Origin: Clostridiales bacterium
GTDB lineage: Bacteria; Bacillota; Clostridia; Oscillospirales; CAG-272
Assembly: GCA_003522145.1 (NCBI GenBank)
Contig: DPGD01000019.1
Location: forward strand, 1-19,765
Direction: 5' to 3'
Length of the DNA: 19,765 nucleotides
Shown: piece after piece, positions 7,265 to 14,522 of the stretch
Numbering within the stretch: position 1 is the stretch's first letter
Layout: each line of letters begins with the position of its first letter
Made by a program: the position numbers and the translations under genes
Notes under the pieces: model-generated
Seen by the model: the letters and a program-made list of their open reading frames with translations, nothing else
What the model was told of the DNA's origin: nothing
The model's database searches: none

Positions 7265-8295
7265 TGGTAAGCAAGCACCTCCCCGCTTTTTTCGGTAATC
7301 TCCGCAACGCTCATCTTTTCAAAAACGAATCGGCCGATCTCCGGCACCAGAACCACTGCGATTCTTTCACTTTCCGCCTTCTTGTCGTGGACAAGAGCCG
7401 CCGAAAGAGCCTCTTTCCCACACCGGCAAGCCGTGGGCAGATCGTAACGGTGCAACAATCGGGCAATCCGATCCCGCACGCTTCCCTCGGTCAGAGCTAA
7501 CATCCCGATCCCCACGCACTCCCCGTGCAAAAGAGGATACGGTTCCTTACTGCTGATGCTTTCCACGGCGTGACCCACCGTATGTCCGAAATTCAGCACC
7601 TTGCGCAGGCCTTTTTCCTTTTCGTCCTCCTGCACCACCTGCATCTTCACCTTCAGCGCCCTGCCGATCACCTCTTCCACAGGCATCCCGACGCTCCGGT
7701 CCTCCAGCCGTTCAAAGGCCTCTTTATCGGAGGTGGCAAACATTTTTATAGCCTCCGCCATGCCGCAGGCAAACTGCCTGCGATCTAAGGTCTCCAGCGT
7801 ATCCGGATCGATCAGCACCTTTTTCGGTTGGTAGAATGCGCCCACCAGATTCTTATAGCCCTCAAAATCAATGGCAACCTTTCCGCCCACCGAGGAATCG
7901 ATCTGGGAGAGCAGCGTGGTCGGCAGATTATAAAAGTCCACGCCCCGCATATAGGTGGCCGCCACGAATCCGGCCAAGTCCCCGATCACGCCTCCGCCCA
8001 CGGCAACCACGCAATCCCCCCGGTCAAAGCGGGCTTCTGCCATGACCTTCAGAATTTCCAGATATTTTTCGGGGCACTTGTTGGCTTCTCCCGGTGCAAG
8101 ACAAACCGCCTGCGCCTCCTTGCATTGGCTTTTCACCGTTTGTACATGCCGGGCGGGAACGCCGCTGTCTGTCAGCAGAAGGACCCTCCGGTTCAGATTC
8201 AACAGCGCACCCGCTCTTTTCAGAGCGCCCCGCTCCACCACCACATCGTAACTGTCCCTTCCCAGCTCCATATGCAACACCGACATCTCGCTCAT
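7261..8295 (-). CDS. aroB: 3-dehydroquinate synthase
   Basis: It cyclises DAHP to 3-dehydroquinate using NAD and a divalent metal. Its 344 residues carry the NAD/substrate signature GGGVIGDLAGF (100-110), PTTLLSQIDSSVGGK (125-139), and the metal-binding positions in GMAEAIK (Glu181), NFGHTVGHA (His238 region) and LLHGE (His257). The ATG at 8295 overlaps the pheA stop as ATGA. A second in-frame ATG three codons later is also possible. The product needs 3-dehydroquinate dehydratase as its next enzyme, and that gene is not in this operon. Confidence 0.96.
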   Translation of the reverse strand: MSEMSVLHMELGRDSYDVVVERGALKRAGALLNLNRRVLLLTDSGVPARHVQTVKSQCKEAQAVCLAPGEANKCPEKYLEILKVMAEARFDRGDCVVAVGGGVIGDLAGFVAATYMRGVDFYNLPTTLLSQIDSSVGGKVAIDFEGYKNLVGAFYQPKKVLIDPDTLETLDRRQFACGMAEAIKMFATSDKEAFERLEDRSVGMPVEEVIGRALKVKMQVVQEDEKEKGLRKVLNFGHTVGHAVESISSKEPYPLLHGECVGIGMLALTEGSVRDRIARLLHRYDLPTACRCGKEALSAALVHDKKAESERIAVVLVPEIGRFVFEKMSVAEITEKSGEVLAYQ

Positions 8296-9398
8296 TCCTT
8301 TCCCTCAGGCTCTTCCCGAAGAACCCGTTCTCTTCCGAAACTGCCCATCAGCCGGACACTGCTGCACACCGACTTCAACTCCTCCAGCATCTGCCTTCCG
8401 GCCTCGCTCCCTAAGTTTCCATCGCCCTCGACATAGAAATAATATGCCCAGTTTTCCTCTCCTGTCGGATGGCTCTTCAGACACCGCAGGTTAAAGCCTC
8501 TGCGCCCGATGATGGCGATGGCCTCGCCCAAGGCGCCCGGTTCGTTCTTACTGCTGAACATCAGCACAAACTGCTCGTCTTCCTTTTTCACCAGGACCGG
8601 AGCCGCCGTGAACACCGCAAAACGGGTGGTGTTGGTCTTGCTCTCGTTGATTTCCTCCTCCAGAACCTCCAGCCCGTAAAAGGAAGCCGCCTCCTTGGCC
8701 GCCACCACTGCAATCTCCTTTCTGCCCATCTTTGAGATCTCCTTGGCCGCCACCGCCGTGTTCGCCGCCTGACGCAGCTCCCACCCGTGCCGCCGCAGAT
8801 ACGGCATACTCTGAGACAATGCCTGAGGATGGCTTTCCACCACCCGGATATCCTCCATTCTGGTTCCCGGCACACCGAGAAGGCTTTGAGATAAGGGCAT
8901 TTCATAAATGCCCGCAATGGACAAGCTGCCCCTGTAGGATAAGTCCATCACCTGTCCCACATCTCCCGCAAAGCTGTTTTCAATGGGCAAAACCGCCGCA
9001 TTGGCCTGTCCCTGTTCCACCATCCGGTAGGCTGATTCAAAGTCGGGACAGGAAACCTTCTCTGCCGTGGGGAAGATCCTTCCGGAAGCGATGTACGCAA
9101 ACGCCCCCGGCACCCCGCTGTAGGTCACCGTCATTTTTCTTAAAAGCAGTCCCTGATATTTTTTGGACTCCCCGATCATGCATTCCAAAAGCGACTGAAA
9201 ATACGGACGGTAAAGGGGCTTCACCCATTCCAGTTCCTGTTGAATCATGGCTTTTTCCCGGTTCTTGTCTTCCACCGGCAGTCCCTTTTCCCTTTTGTAG
9301 GCGGCAACGGCTTCCGCCGCCTTCATCCGCTCCTCAAAAAGCTGTGCAATCTCCCGATCCACCCGATCGATTTGTCCCCTGGCTTCCTTCAGATCCAT
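8292..9398 (-). CDS. pheA: P-protein: chorismate mutase / prephenate dehydratase with ACT domain
   Basis: A 368-residue bifunctional enzyme turning chorismate to prephenate and on to phenylpyruvate. An AroQ-type chorismate mutase occupies residues 1-85 (LKEARGQIDRVDREIAQLF opening, conserved Arg and Lys spacing). Prephenate dehydratase follows from about 91 to 265, including PIENSFAG (138-145) and the catalytic TNTTRF (255-260). An ACT domain runs from about 275 to 355, with NEPGAL (285-290). In the ACT domain the usual ESRP phenylalanine-binding motif reads KSHP (308-311), so feedback control may differ. The ATG at 9398 is preferred for its GGAAGG site. A frame extension 12 codons upstream starts at a weaker codon close to the attenuator. 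It is the first structural gene after the leader. Confidence 0.95.
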   Translation of the reverse strand: MDLKEARGQIDRVDREIAQLFEERMKAAEAVAAYKREKGLPVEDKNREKAMIQQELEWVKPLYRPYFQSLLECMIGESKKYQGLLLRKMTVTYSGVPGAFAYIASGRIFPTAEKVSCPDFESAYRMVEQGQANAAVLPIENSFAGDVGQVMDLSYRGSLSIAGIYEMPLSQSLLGVPGTRMEDIRVVESHPQALSQSMPYLRRHGWELRQAANTAVAAKEISKMGRKEIAVVAAKEAASFYGLEVLEEEINESKTNTTRFAVFTAAPVLVKKEDEQFVLMFSSKNEPGALGEAIAIIGRRGFNLRCLKSHPTGEENWAYYFYVEGDGNLGSEAGRQMLEELKSVCSSVRLMGSFGRERVLREEPEGKE

Positions 9399-9432
9399 TT
9401 TTCTTTTCCTTCCGTTTCCTGCAAATGACCAC

Positions 9433-9479
9433 AAAAAATCCGCAATCGGTAGTTCTTTGAAGAACGCCTCCTGCGGACT
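9433..9479 (-). terminator. leader terminator (attenuator) upstream of pheA
   Basis: On the minus strand TCCGCA (9472-9477) pairs with TGCGGA (9439-9444). Nested inside, GG pairs with CC and GTTCTT with AAGAAC. Six T follow directly (9433-9438). This strong intrinsic terminator lies between the promoter and the first structural gene, 35 bases before the pheA start codon, so it can only act as a conditional stop. Confidence 0.82.
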
Positions 9480-9621
9480 TTCCTATTCAATATTCACCCT
9501 CCGGTTGACCCGAGGCACCGTGAAAAGCCATCAGATCAGCCCAACTGAACACCGACAGAAAGACCGCTTTGATGGTAATAATAAAATCGATTCAACACAA
9601 CCGTCATCATCGCTTTCTGCC
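9473..9621 (-). promoter_or_regulatory. attenuator leader: antiterminator and anti-antiterminator pairings
   Basis: Three alternative pairings are visible in the leader RNA. GCGGTCTTTC (9558-9567) pairs with GAAAGTCCGC (9473-9482) at nine of ten positions. This antiterminator consumes the 5' arm of the terminator. GGCAGAAAG (9613-9621) pairs with CTTTCTGTC (9554-9562) through nine bases with one G-U. This would sequester both the antiterminator strand and the leader ribosome site. A weaker 5' hairpin, CCATCA (9570-9575) with TGATGG (9528-9533), begins at the last Tyr codon. A ribosome stalled at the Tyr codons would block the second and third pairings and leave the antiterminator strand free. 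The pairings are seen by eye, and the switching model is inference. Confidence 0.68.
9536..9610 (-). CDS. aromatic leader peptide (24 residues)
   Basis: A short frame starting ATGATG at 9610 and ending TGA at 9536 encodes 24 residues. Residues 7-13 are NRFYYYH: one Phe (TTT) and three consecutive Tyr codons (TAT TAT TAC, 9575-9583). AAGG stands nine bases before the ATG. It begins about 30 bases after the predicted transcription start and ends 59 bases before the terminator stem. A run of codons for the amino acids made by the downstream enzymes is the hallmark of ribosome-mediated attenuation leaders such as those of the E. coli phe and trp operons. No T-box sequence (AGGGTGG-ACCGCG type) is present in the leader. 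It is too short to act as an ordinary enzyme, and the peptide itself is probably without function. Confidence 0.75.
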   Translation of the reverse strand: MMTVVLNRFYYYHQSGLSVGVQLG

Positions 9622-9647
9622 TTGTCCTTTCTTACTTCTACGGAATC

Positions 9648-9676
9648 ATTTTATGACTTTTCCGGCAATTTGTCAA
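9648..9676 (-). promoter_or_regulatory. promoter of the aromatic operon
   Basis: On the minus strand a perfect TTGACA (-35, 9671-9676) is followed after exactly 17 bases by TAAAAT (-10, 9648-9653). Transcription would start near 9641, giving a leader of about 240 bases before pheA. An inverted repeat GCTTTTT/AAAAAGC (9679-9695) lies directly upstream of the -35 box. It could be an operator or a remnant of the upstream gene's end. Confidence 0.85.
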
Positions 9677-9761
9677 GTGCTTTTTCAAAAAAAGCCGATA
9701 TTGTGGATTTTACACGGAACAATTCCGCTTTTTTCTTCTGTTTTTCGTCAAAAAGAGCAGG

Positions 9762-10631
9762 TCATCCCTTACGCTGCGAAACATTTAACTGCCTGCCGTC
9801 ACACACAAGGGTAACCTCCCCATTTCTCGTCAGGTAACATCCCTCCCCCAAGGCCAACAGGACCTGGGAGGCTTCCGGCTCCTCTTCCGAAGAGGTAATC
9901 ACCGAAGCCGCAGGGGAAAGCCGCTGTATCAGCCTTATAAGCTGTTTGGACGCTTCCCCGTGATGGGGTACCTTGAAAAAATCCACAGGCCCCTCAAGAC
10001 CGCCTTCCTCTTCCATATCCTCAATCCGGTCCTTTTCAATATCCCCGGCAAAGAGAAATACCTTTTCGCCGTAGGAAAAGCGCAAGACCAAAGAGGAATT
10101 GTTGCTGTCGCTCTTTTCATAAACCTTGGTTGCAGGGAAGATTTCCAACTGCACATCCCCTAAGGTCAGACTCCGGTTCTCCGTAACCTTCTCGGCTGTC
10201 AGACCCAGCTTTGCAAGGGAAGTGCTGTATTTTCGGTATTCCCCCGAATCCTTGGCGCGGTCGGGCTGAAGAATTCTTTCCACCGTATAATTCTCCAGGA
10301 TTTTGCTTGCCGAGCCGATATGATCCTCGTCAAAATGCGTGAGAAGAAGCAGATCGATCCTCCGGACATTCTCTCTCTGCAAAAGAGCGGCAATCGTCTC
10401 ATAGGAATCCTTGGTCCCGGTGTCCACGAGGATCGCCTTTTCCGCAAACCGAATCAGGGCCACATCCGCTTTTCCAACCGAGGGAAAAACGATTTTCAGT
10501 TCCTCCCCCGCAGGAGAACCGGCAGCGCTTTCTCCGGAAACCTCCGGAGAACGGCAGGCGCAGAACATCGGCAACAGCACCCACAAACACAGCACCAAAC
10601 AAATAAAACGGTATTTCAAAGTATCCCCCAT
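9762..10631 (-). CDS. ComEC/Rec2-type metallo-beta-lactamase-fold lipoprotein
   Basis: 289 residues from ATG 10631. The N-terminus is a hydrophobic signal (residues 8-23) ending in FCAC, so Cys26 is a plausible lipidation site that anchors the protein outside the membrane. The rest is a metallo-beta-lactamase fold: a DTG strand (70-72), the metal motif THFDEDHIG (98-106), SNNSSLVLRF (176-185), FAGDIE (195-200) and PHHG (222-225). This is the order seen in the C-terminal domain of the DNA-uptake channel protein ComEC, but there is no competence membrane domain here. Stand-alone relatives are annotated as hydrolases of unknown substrate; a phosphodiesterase or nuclease role is an inference. It follows a DUF308 gene by 70 bases and is probably co-transcribed with it. 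Confidence 0.88.
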   Translation of the reverse strand: MGDTLKYRFICLVLCLWVLLPMFCACRSPEVSGESAAGSPAGEELKIVFPSVGKADVALIRFAEKAILVDTGTKDSYETIAALLQRENVRRIDLLLLTHFDEDHIGSASKILENYTVERILQPDRAKDSGEYRKYSTSLAKLGLTAEKVTENRSLTLGDVQLEIFPATKVYEKSDSNNSSLVLRFSYGEKVFLFAGDIEKDRIEDMEEEGGLEGPVDFFKVPHHGEASKQLIRLIQRLSPAASVITSSEEEPEASQVLLALGEGCYLTRNGEVTLVCDGRQLNVSQRKG

Positions 10632-10701
10632 CCGAAAAGAAAGCTCTCCCCCGAAAAACAATCCGACCGCCAAAGGGCTTCCCCGCCGTTTTTCCGGAGC
10701 T

Positions 10702-11175
10702 TCATTTCTTTATGACACTGCTGACCAGGGTCAGAATTCCGTTTATAATCAGAATCACGCCCAGAACAAGGAACAACACATCCAGCCAGTTGCTGAAGAT
10801 CACGAGTATACCTACAACCATCGTGATTACTGCCGAAAGAACCCCCAGAACCGTTTTGAATTTCAGAGAATTCAGCAGATCCATCAGACCCTTGAGAATG
10901 ATCATCACACCAAATGTAATCAACGCCGCCTTGATAAAAAGCCAGCCGCCTAAGATCACCAAAAGCCCTATGGCGATATTCAGAATGCCCGCAATGTTGT
11001 TCTTGTTTATGAGGATGTTGATGACCCCCATCACAATGAGCAGTGCCCCGATCAAAGACATCACAATATTCAGCATCCCGCTCCGCAGCGTGCAGAAAAG
11101 AATTCCGATCACCACATACATTACCGCTGAAATCATGGAATTCAACGAACCGGGAAATCTGTTATCCTGTTTCAT
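10702..11175 (-). CDS. DUF308 / HdeD-like membrane protein
   Basis: 157 residues with about six hydrophobic segments (near 12-30, 35-55, 61-78, 82-102, 107-127 and 130-152) separated by very short polar turns. It has a short charged N-terminus and ends in a lysine pair. The length, six-helix layout and Gly/Ile/Leu-rich helices with I-x-G-I-L turns match the DUF308/HdeD family of small inner-membrane proteins. The E. coli member is linked to acid resistance, but no general function is known. A ribosome site AAGGAAG precedes the ATG at 11175, and a good promoter lies 45 bases upstream. It is first in a two-gene unit with the lipoprotein. Confidence 0.86.
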   Translation of the reverse strand: MKQDNRFPGSLNSMISAVMYVVIGILFCTLRSGMLNIVMSLIGALLIVMGVINILINKNNIAGILNIAIGLLVILGGWLFIKAALITFGVMIILKGLMDLLNSLKFKTVLGVLSAVITMVVGILVIFSNWLDVLFLVLGVILIINGILTLVSSVIKK

Positions 11176-11219
11176 AAAAAACTTCCTTTTTTCCGTTTGC
11201 CGATAAACCGACTGTTTTT

Positions 11220-11248
11220 ATTTTAACAACCTCTTCCCTAACATTCAA
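11220..11248 (-). promoter_or_regulatory. promoter of the DUF308-lipoprotein unit
   Basis: On the minus strand TTGAAT (11243-11248) and TAAAAT (11220-11225) are spaced by 17 bases. The predicted start leaves a leader of about 40 bases containing the AAGGAAG ribosome site. Confidence 0.65.
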
Positions 11249-11485
11249 CAAAAAATTATGTTCCTTCTATTAAATTTGTTCTGTCCGTAACACAAGTATG
11301 CTCCGGAAACGCCGTATTTTTCAGCACTTTCTGTGAAGAGCAAGCCCTTATTTGGGCGCTTTTTTCCGGCAATCCATACAAAAGCAGCTTTTCTTCCGAT
11401 TTAATTTTTATAAATAAATATAAAAACAGGCATTATTTCATAAAAAATTCACGCACAAAAACCGACCTTTTTTTTGCAAATCTTC

Positions 11486-11513
11486 TTGATTTTTTTCTTT
11501 TCGGTGTTATAAT
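11486..11513 (+). promoter_or_regulatory. promoter of the ABC-DUF1854 operon
   Basis: TTGATT (11486-11491) and a perfect TATAAT (11508-11513) are spaced by 16 bases. The region upstream is strongly A/T-rich (11400-11480), as in many strong Gram-positive promoters. Transcription would start near 11520, about 100 bases before the first gene. Confidence 0.78.
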
Positions 11514-11530
11514 GACGGTGGTTGCAAGCA

Positions 11531-11613
11531 GGAAACCATCGCTTTTCCAGCAGGGTTTCCGTCCGTTCTTACCGTCTTTTTTCGCCTCTCTTTTTGAAGA
11601 GGCGAGCGGGAGG
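11531..11613 (+). promoter_or_regulatory. structured 5' leader of the ABC-DUF1854 operon
   Basis: Two hairpins occupy the leader: GGAAACC (11531-11537) with GGTTTCC (11554-11560), then CGCCTCT (11583-11589) with AGAGGCG (11598-11604) around an eight-base loop. The second ends four bases before the ribosome site GGGAGG (11608-11613). It has no T tract, so it is not a terminator. It could modulate translation. I recognise no known riboswitch class. Confidence 0.5.
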
Positions 11614-11618
11614 TTCTC

Positions 11619-13961
11619 ATGAAAAAAGACTACCACTTTGATCCGGCCAAGCCTTGGCTTTTTCCGGCAGAATATGTATCGGTTCTGTCTGCGCACCAGA
11701 TGGACCAGCCGTCTCTCTTCATCAGCACCGACCGGAGCGGTGAAGGTCTTCCCTGCAACTGTCTTCTTGCCGCTGACAAGTCGCGCCTGTTGGTGATTTG
11801 CGGCGTGATGAGTCTGCGCAAAGAGAGAAAAAATACCGCCAAAAAAGCGATTGTCCGGTATTTTGTTCAAACCGAGTATACAGAGTATTCCTTATCCGAG
11901 CTGTCGGATTTTTCACTGCGGGAGCTGGCTTCCTCCTGCCTGTTCACCGCCGAAAAGGACGGTGAGCGTCTGGCCCTGGCCGGACTGAATCTGGGTCTGC
12001 ACGAGCCAATGCTTCATTTTGTGGACTACATAAAAGAGCTGAAGGAAAAAGGTAGCTTTACGCCTGTTTCCGAGGAAGAAGCCAAGGAGCAGGAGCAATA
12101 CTGCCCCAAATGCGGTCTTCGCTATGCCGATGCAGACAACAAGCTCTGCCTGAACTGCCGGAAAAAAGGCAGTGTGGTTTGGCGCACCGCCTCCCTTTTC
12201 AAGGAGTACCGTCTGCGCCTGTTCTTGGTGCTGGTTCTGTTGATTCTGGCAGGAGCGCTTTCGGTTCTGGCGCCGTATTTCTCCACCAAAACGCTTTACG
12301 ACGATGTGTTGGTCAAAAGCGGAAAATACTATGGAAAGCTGTTGGCCGTCATTCTGATGATCTTAGGCACCCGGCTTCTTTCCATGCTGGTCAGCGCCCT
12401 GCAAACCATTCTCACCTCCACTCTCGCCGCAGACATGACCTGCAAATTGCGCCGCGTGATTTTTTCTTCCATCAACCGGCTTTCTTTGGGATTCTTCACC
12501 TCCCGGAAGACCGGAGGCCTGATGACGCAGGTCAATTCCGATGCCGGCACGATTTACGGTTTCTTCTGCGACATTCTGCCTGCCTTTGCCGTGAACATCG
12601 TGCAGGTTCTTGCGGTGCTGGTGGTCATGTTTCTGCTGAATCCCCTGCTCTGTGTTGCGGCGGTGATTCTGGTTCCCCTCAGCATTGTTGCCATCCGCTT
12701 TATTTACAGAAAGCTGGACCTTCTGCACTACCGACGCTTCGGTAAAGGCCGCTCCTTAAACTCTTCCCTTTCGGATATGCTGAGCGGTGCAAGAGTGGTG
12801 AAGGCCTTCTCAGGCGAGGAAGACGAAAAGAAGCGCTTTGACAAGAAAAGTCAGGCAGTGGCCAACGCCGACCTGGAGACTTCGGAGTATGAAGCCACGG
12901 TATTCCCGGCAGTCGGACTGCTGTTGCACCTGGGAAGCGTCTTTGTCTGGGCCTTGGGCGGCGTGATGATCCTGCTCAACTACCGGTATCCCTCGTTCAT
13001 CAGCGACGGTGCGGTGCTGACCTACGGTACGCTCGCCACCTTCCTTTCCTATGTTTCGATGATCTATTCACCTCTGTTCTTCTTTGTGAACATGGTTTCC
13101 ATGACGGCAGACAGCATGAATGCCATGGGCAGGCTGATCGAAATCATGGATGCCAAGCCGGAGGTTGTGGAAAGTGCCAAGCCCCTTTCCCCCGAAACCG
13201 TTTCCGGACGGGTGACCTTTGAAGATGTGGGATTCTCCTACACGGTGGGACATCCGGTTTTGAAAAATATATCCTTCGATCTGCCCGCCGGAAAGACCCT
13301 GGGCATCGTCGGAAAAACGGGAGCGGGAAAAAGCACCCTCGCCAATCTTCTGATTCGCCTTTACGACCCTTCGGAAGGGCGCATACTGCTGGACGGAGTG
13401 GATTTGAAGGACCTGTCTTTCGAATACCTGCGGAACAGCATCTCGATCGTTTCGCAGGATACCTACCTTTTCTCCGGAACGGTTTTGGAAAATGTGCGCT
13501 ATGCCAACAATAACGCCTCCTTGGAGGAGGTTCTCTATGCCTGCGTGGCTTCGGGCGCCCACGATTTCATCATGAAATTGCCCGACGGTTACGATACGAA
13601 AATCGGGCAGGGCAACGCCGATCTGTCCGGCGGTGAACGCCAGCGTCTTTCCATTGCCCGGGCCATTCTGAAAAATCCGAAAATCCTCATTCTGGATGAG
13701 GCCACGGCGGCCATGGACACCCGCACCGAGCAGATCATCCAGCGTTCGATCACCGCTCTGTCCAAAGGGCGCACCACCCTGATCATCGCCCATCGGCTCT
13801 CCACCCTGCGGGACGCCGATGAACTGATCGTTCTGGACAAAAAAACGGTGGTGGAGCGGGGAACGCCCCAGGAACTGCTCCGGCAGAAGGGCGAATATTT
13901 CAAGCTGTACAAGCTTCAGCTGGAAGCGTTAAGAACCATCGGTATTTCGGAAGAAGACTGA
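11619..13961 (+). CDS. ABC exporter subunit with N-terminal domain and zinc ribbon (DUF1854-associated)
   Basis: 780 residues, far longer than a usual half-transporter of about 580. Residues 1-145 are a soluble domain of no family I recognise. Residues 162-180 form a zinc ribbon, C-x2-C-x11-C-x2-C (CPKCG and CLNC). A six-helix exporter membrane domain runs from about 195 to 500. The ATPase domain then shows Walker A GKTGAGKST (565-573), Q-loop Gln613, LSGGERQR (669-676), Walker B ILILDE (689-694) and the switch His725. All ATPase motifs are intact, but the segment before the signature reads IGQGNADLSGG, where exporters usually have VGE-x-G, so the X-loop is atypical. It is probably one half of a heterodimer with the third gene of the operon. 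Substrate is unknown. ATG 11619 follows GGGAGG by five bases. Confidence 0.93.
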   Translation: MKKDYHFDPAKPWLFPAEYVSVLSAHQMDQPSLFISTDRSGEGLPCNCLLAADKSRLLVICGVMSLRKERKNTAKKAIVRYFVQTEYTEYSLSELSDFSLRELASSCLFTAEKDGERLALAGLNLGLHEPMLHFVDYIKELKEKGSFTPVSEEEAKEQEQYCPKCGLRYADADNKLCLNCRKKGSVVWRTASLFKEYRLRLFLVLVLLILAGALSVLAPYFSTKTLYDDVLVKSGKYYGKLLAVILMILGTRLLSMLVSALQTILTSTLAADMTCKLRRVIFSSINRLSLGFFTSRKTGGLMTQVNSDAGTIYGFFCDILPAFAVNIVQVLAVLVVMFLLNPLLCVAAVILVPLSIVAIRFIYRKLDLLHYRRFGKGRSLNSSLSDMLSGARVVKAFSGEEDEKKRFDKKSQAVANADLETSEYEATVFPAVGLLLHLGSVFVWALGGVMILLNYRYPSFISDGAVLTYGTLATFLSYVSMIYSPLFFFVNMVSMTADSMNAMGRLIEIMDAKPEVVESAKPLSPETVSGRVTFEDVGFSYTVGHPVLKNISFDLPAGKTLGIVGKTGAGKSTLANLLIRLYDPSEGRILLDGVDLKDLSFEYLRNSISIVSQDTYLFSGTVLENVRYANNNASLEEVLYACVASGAHDFIMKLPDGYDTKIGQGNADLSGGERQRLSIARAILKNPKILILDEATAAMDTRTEQIIQRSITALSKGRTTLIIAHRLSTLRDADELIVLDKKTVVERGTPQELLRQKGEYFKLYKLQLEALRTIGISEED

Positions 13962-13992
13962 ACGGATAGCGGAACAAGGAGGATTACAACCC

Positions 13993-14511
13993 ATGGACTC
14001 TGTTTTTGAAATTGCAGGAATCCTGCCTCTGACCCCCGAAAACTCGGAAATTGTGGAAGAAGGGGACTTTCCGGTGCTGTATCTGCTGGACGACAAGGGA
14101 AAGAAAGAGCGGTTGGGTCTGATCGAAATCAAGCGCGCTTTCCCCTTTGAACAGGATTGGGAATTCTTGGTGCTCTCCGATGAAGAAGGAAAAGACTGCG
14201 GCTTTATCCGGAATCTGAAGGACCGAAGCGCCGCAGAACAGGAATTGATCCGCAAAGAGCTGAACCGTCGGTACTATATGCCGGTCATTGAAGAAATTCT
14301 GAAAGTGGTGGATCGGTTCGGTTTCTCCTATTGGACGGTAAAAACCCCCGGCGGACCTCTTGAATTCTCGGTTCGGGACCCTTATAAATCCATTCTGCAT
14401 TTGGGAAATCGGTTGCTCATCACCGATGCGGACGGCAACCGCTATGAAATTCCCGATGTTACGGCCTTAAAAAAATCAGACCTTCGGAAAATCGAACTGT
14501 ACCTGTATTGA
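13993..14511 (+). CDS. DUF1854 family protein
   Basis: 172 residues, acidic and soluble, with no signal or membrane segment. Motifs I associate with DUF1854 are RAFPF (48-52), ELNRRYYMPVI (89-99), GFSYWTVKTPGG (110-121) and the closing ITDADGNRYEIPDV (143-156). From memory, the domain is uncharacterised and occurs at the end of, or next to, ABC transporters, some beside cyanophycin genes. No cyanophycin synthetase or cyanophycinase is visible here. Its position between the two exporter halves, 31 bases after one and 11 before the other, indicates that it is a partner of the transporter, perhaps a regulator or substrate-handling subunit. AAGGAGG stands 11 bases before the ATG. The family call rests on motif recall without a search. 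Confidence 0.8.
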   Translation: MDSVFEIAGILPLTPENSEIVEEGDFPVLYLLDDKGKKERLGLIEIKRAFPFEQDWEFLVLSDEEGKDCGFIRNLKDRSAAEQELIRKELNRRYYMPVIEEILKVVDRFGFSYWTVKTPGGPLEFSVRDPYKSILHLGNRLLITDADGNRYEIPDVTALKKSDLRKIELYLY

Positions 14512-14522
14512 GGGAAAAAAGA

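Noticed and set aside
9433..9641. T-box riboswitch in the aro leader
   Set aside because: The leader has an AGGGTG fragment near 9495-9500 but lacks the full T-box sequence and a recognisable stem I; the leader peptide explains the terminator better.
9715..9740. CGGAA-CAA-TTCCG hairpin followed by CTTTTTTC on the plus strand
   Set aside because: The five-pair stem is weak and no plus-strand gene lies upstream.
11341..11372. Plus-strand terminator-like GCCC-TTATTT-GGGC followed by CTTTTTT
   Set aside because: The stem is only four base pairs and no plus-strand gene ends upstream of it.
14508..14522. TTG start for the second exporter subunit
   Set aside because: It overlaps the DUF1854 stop codon, whereas ATG 14523 has a well-spaced GAGGG site.
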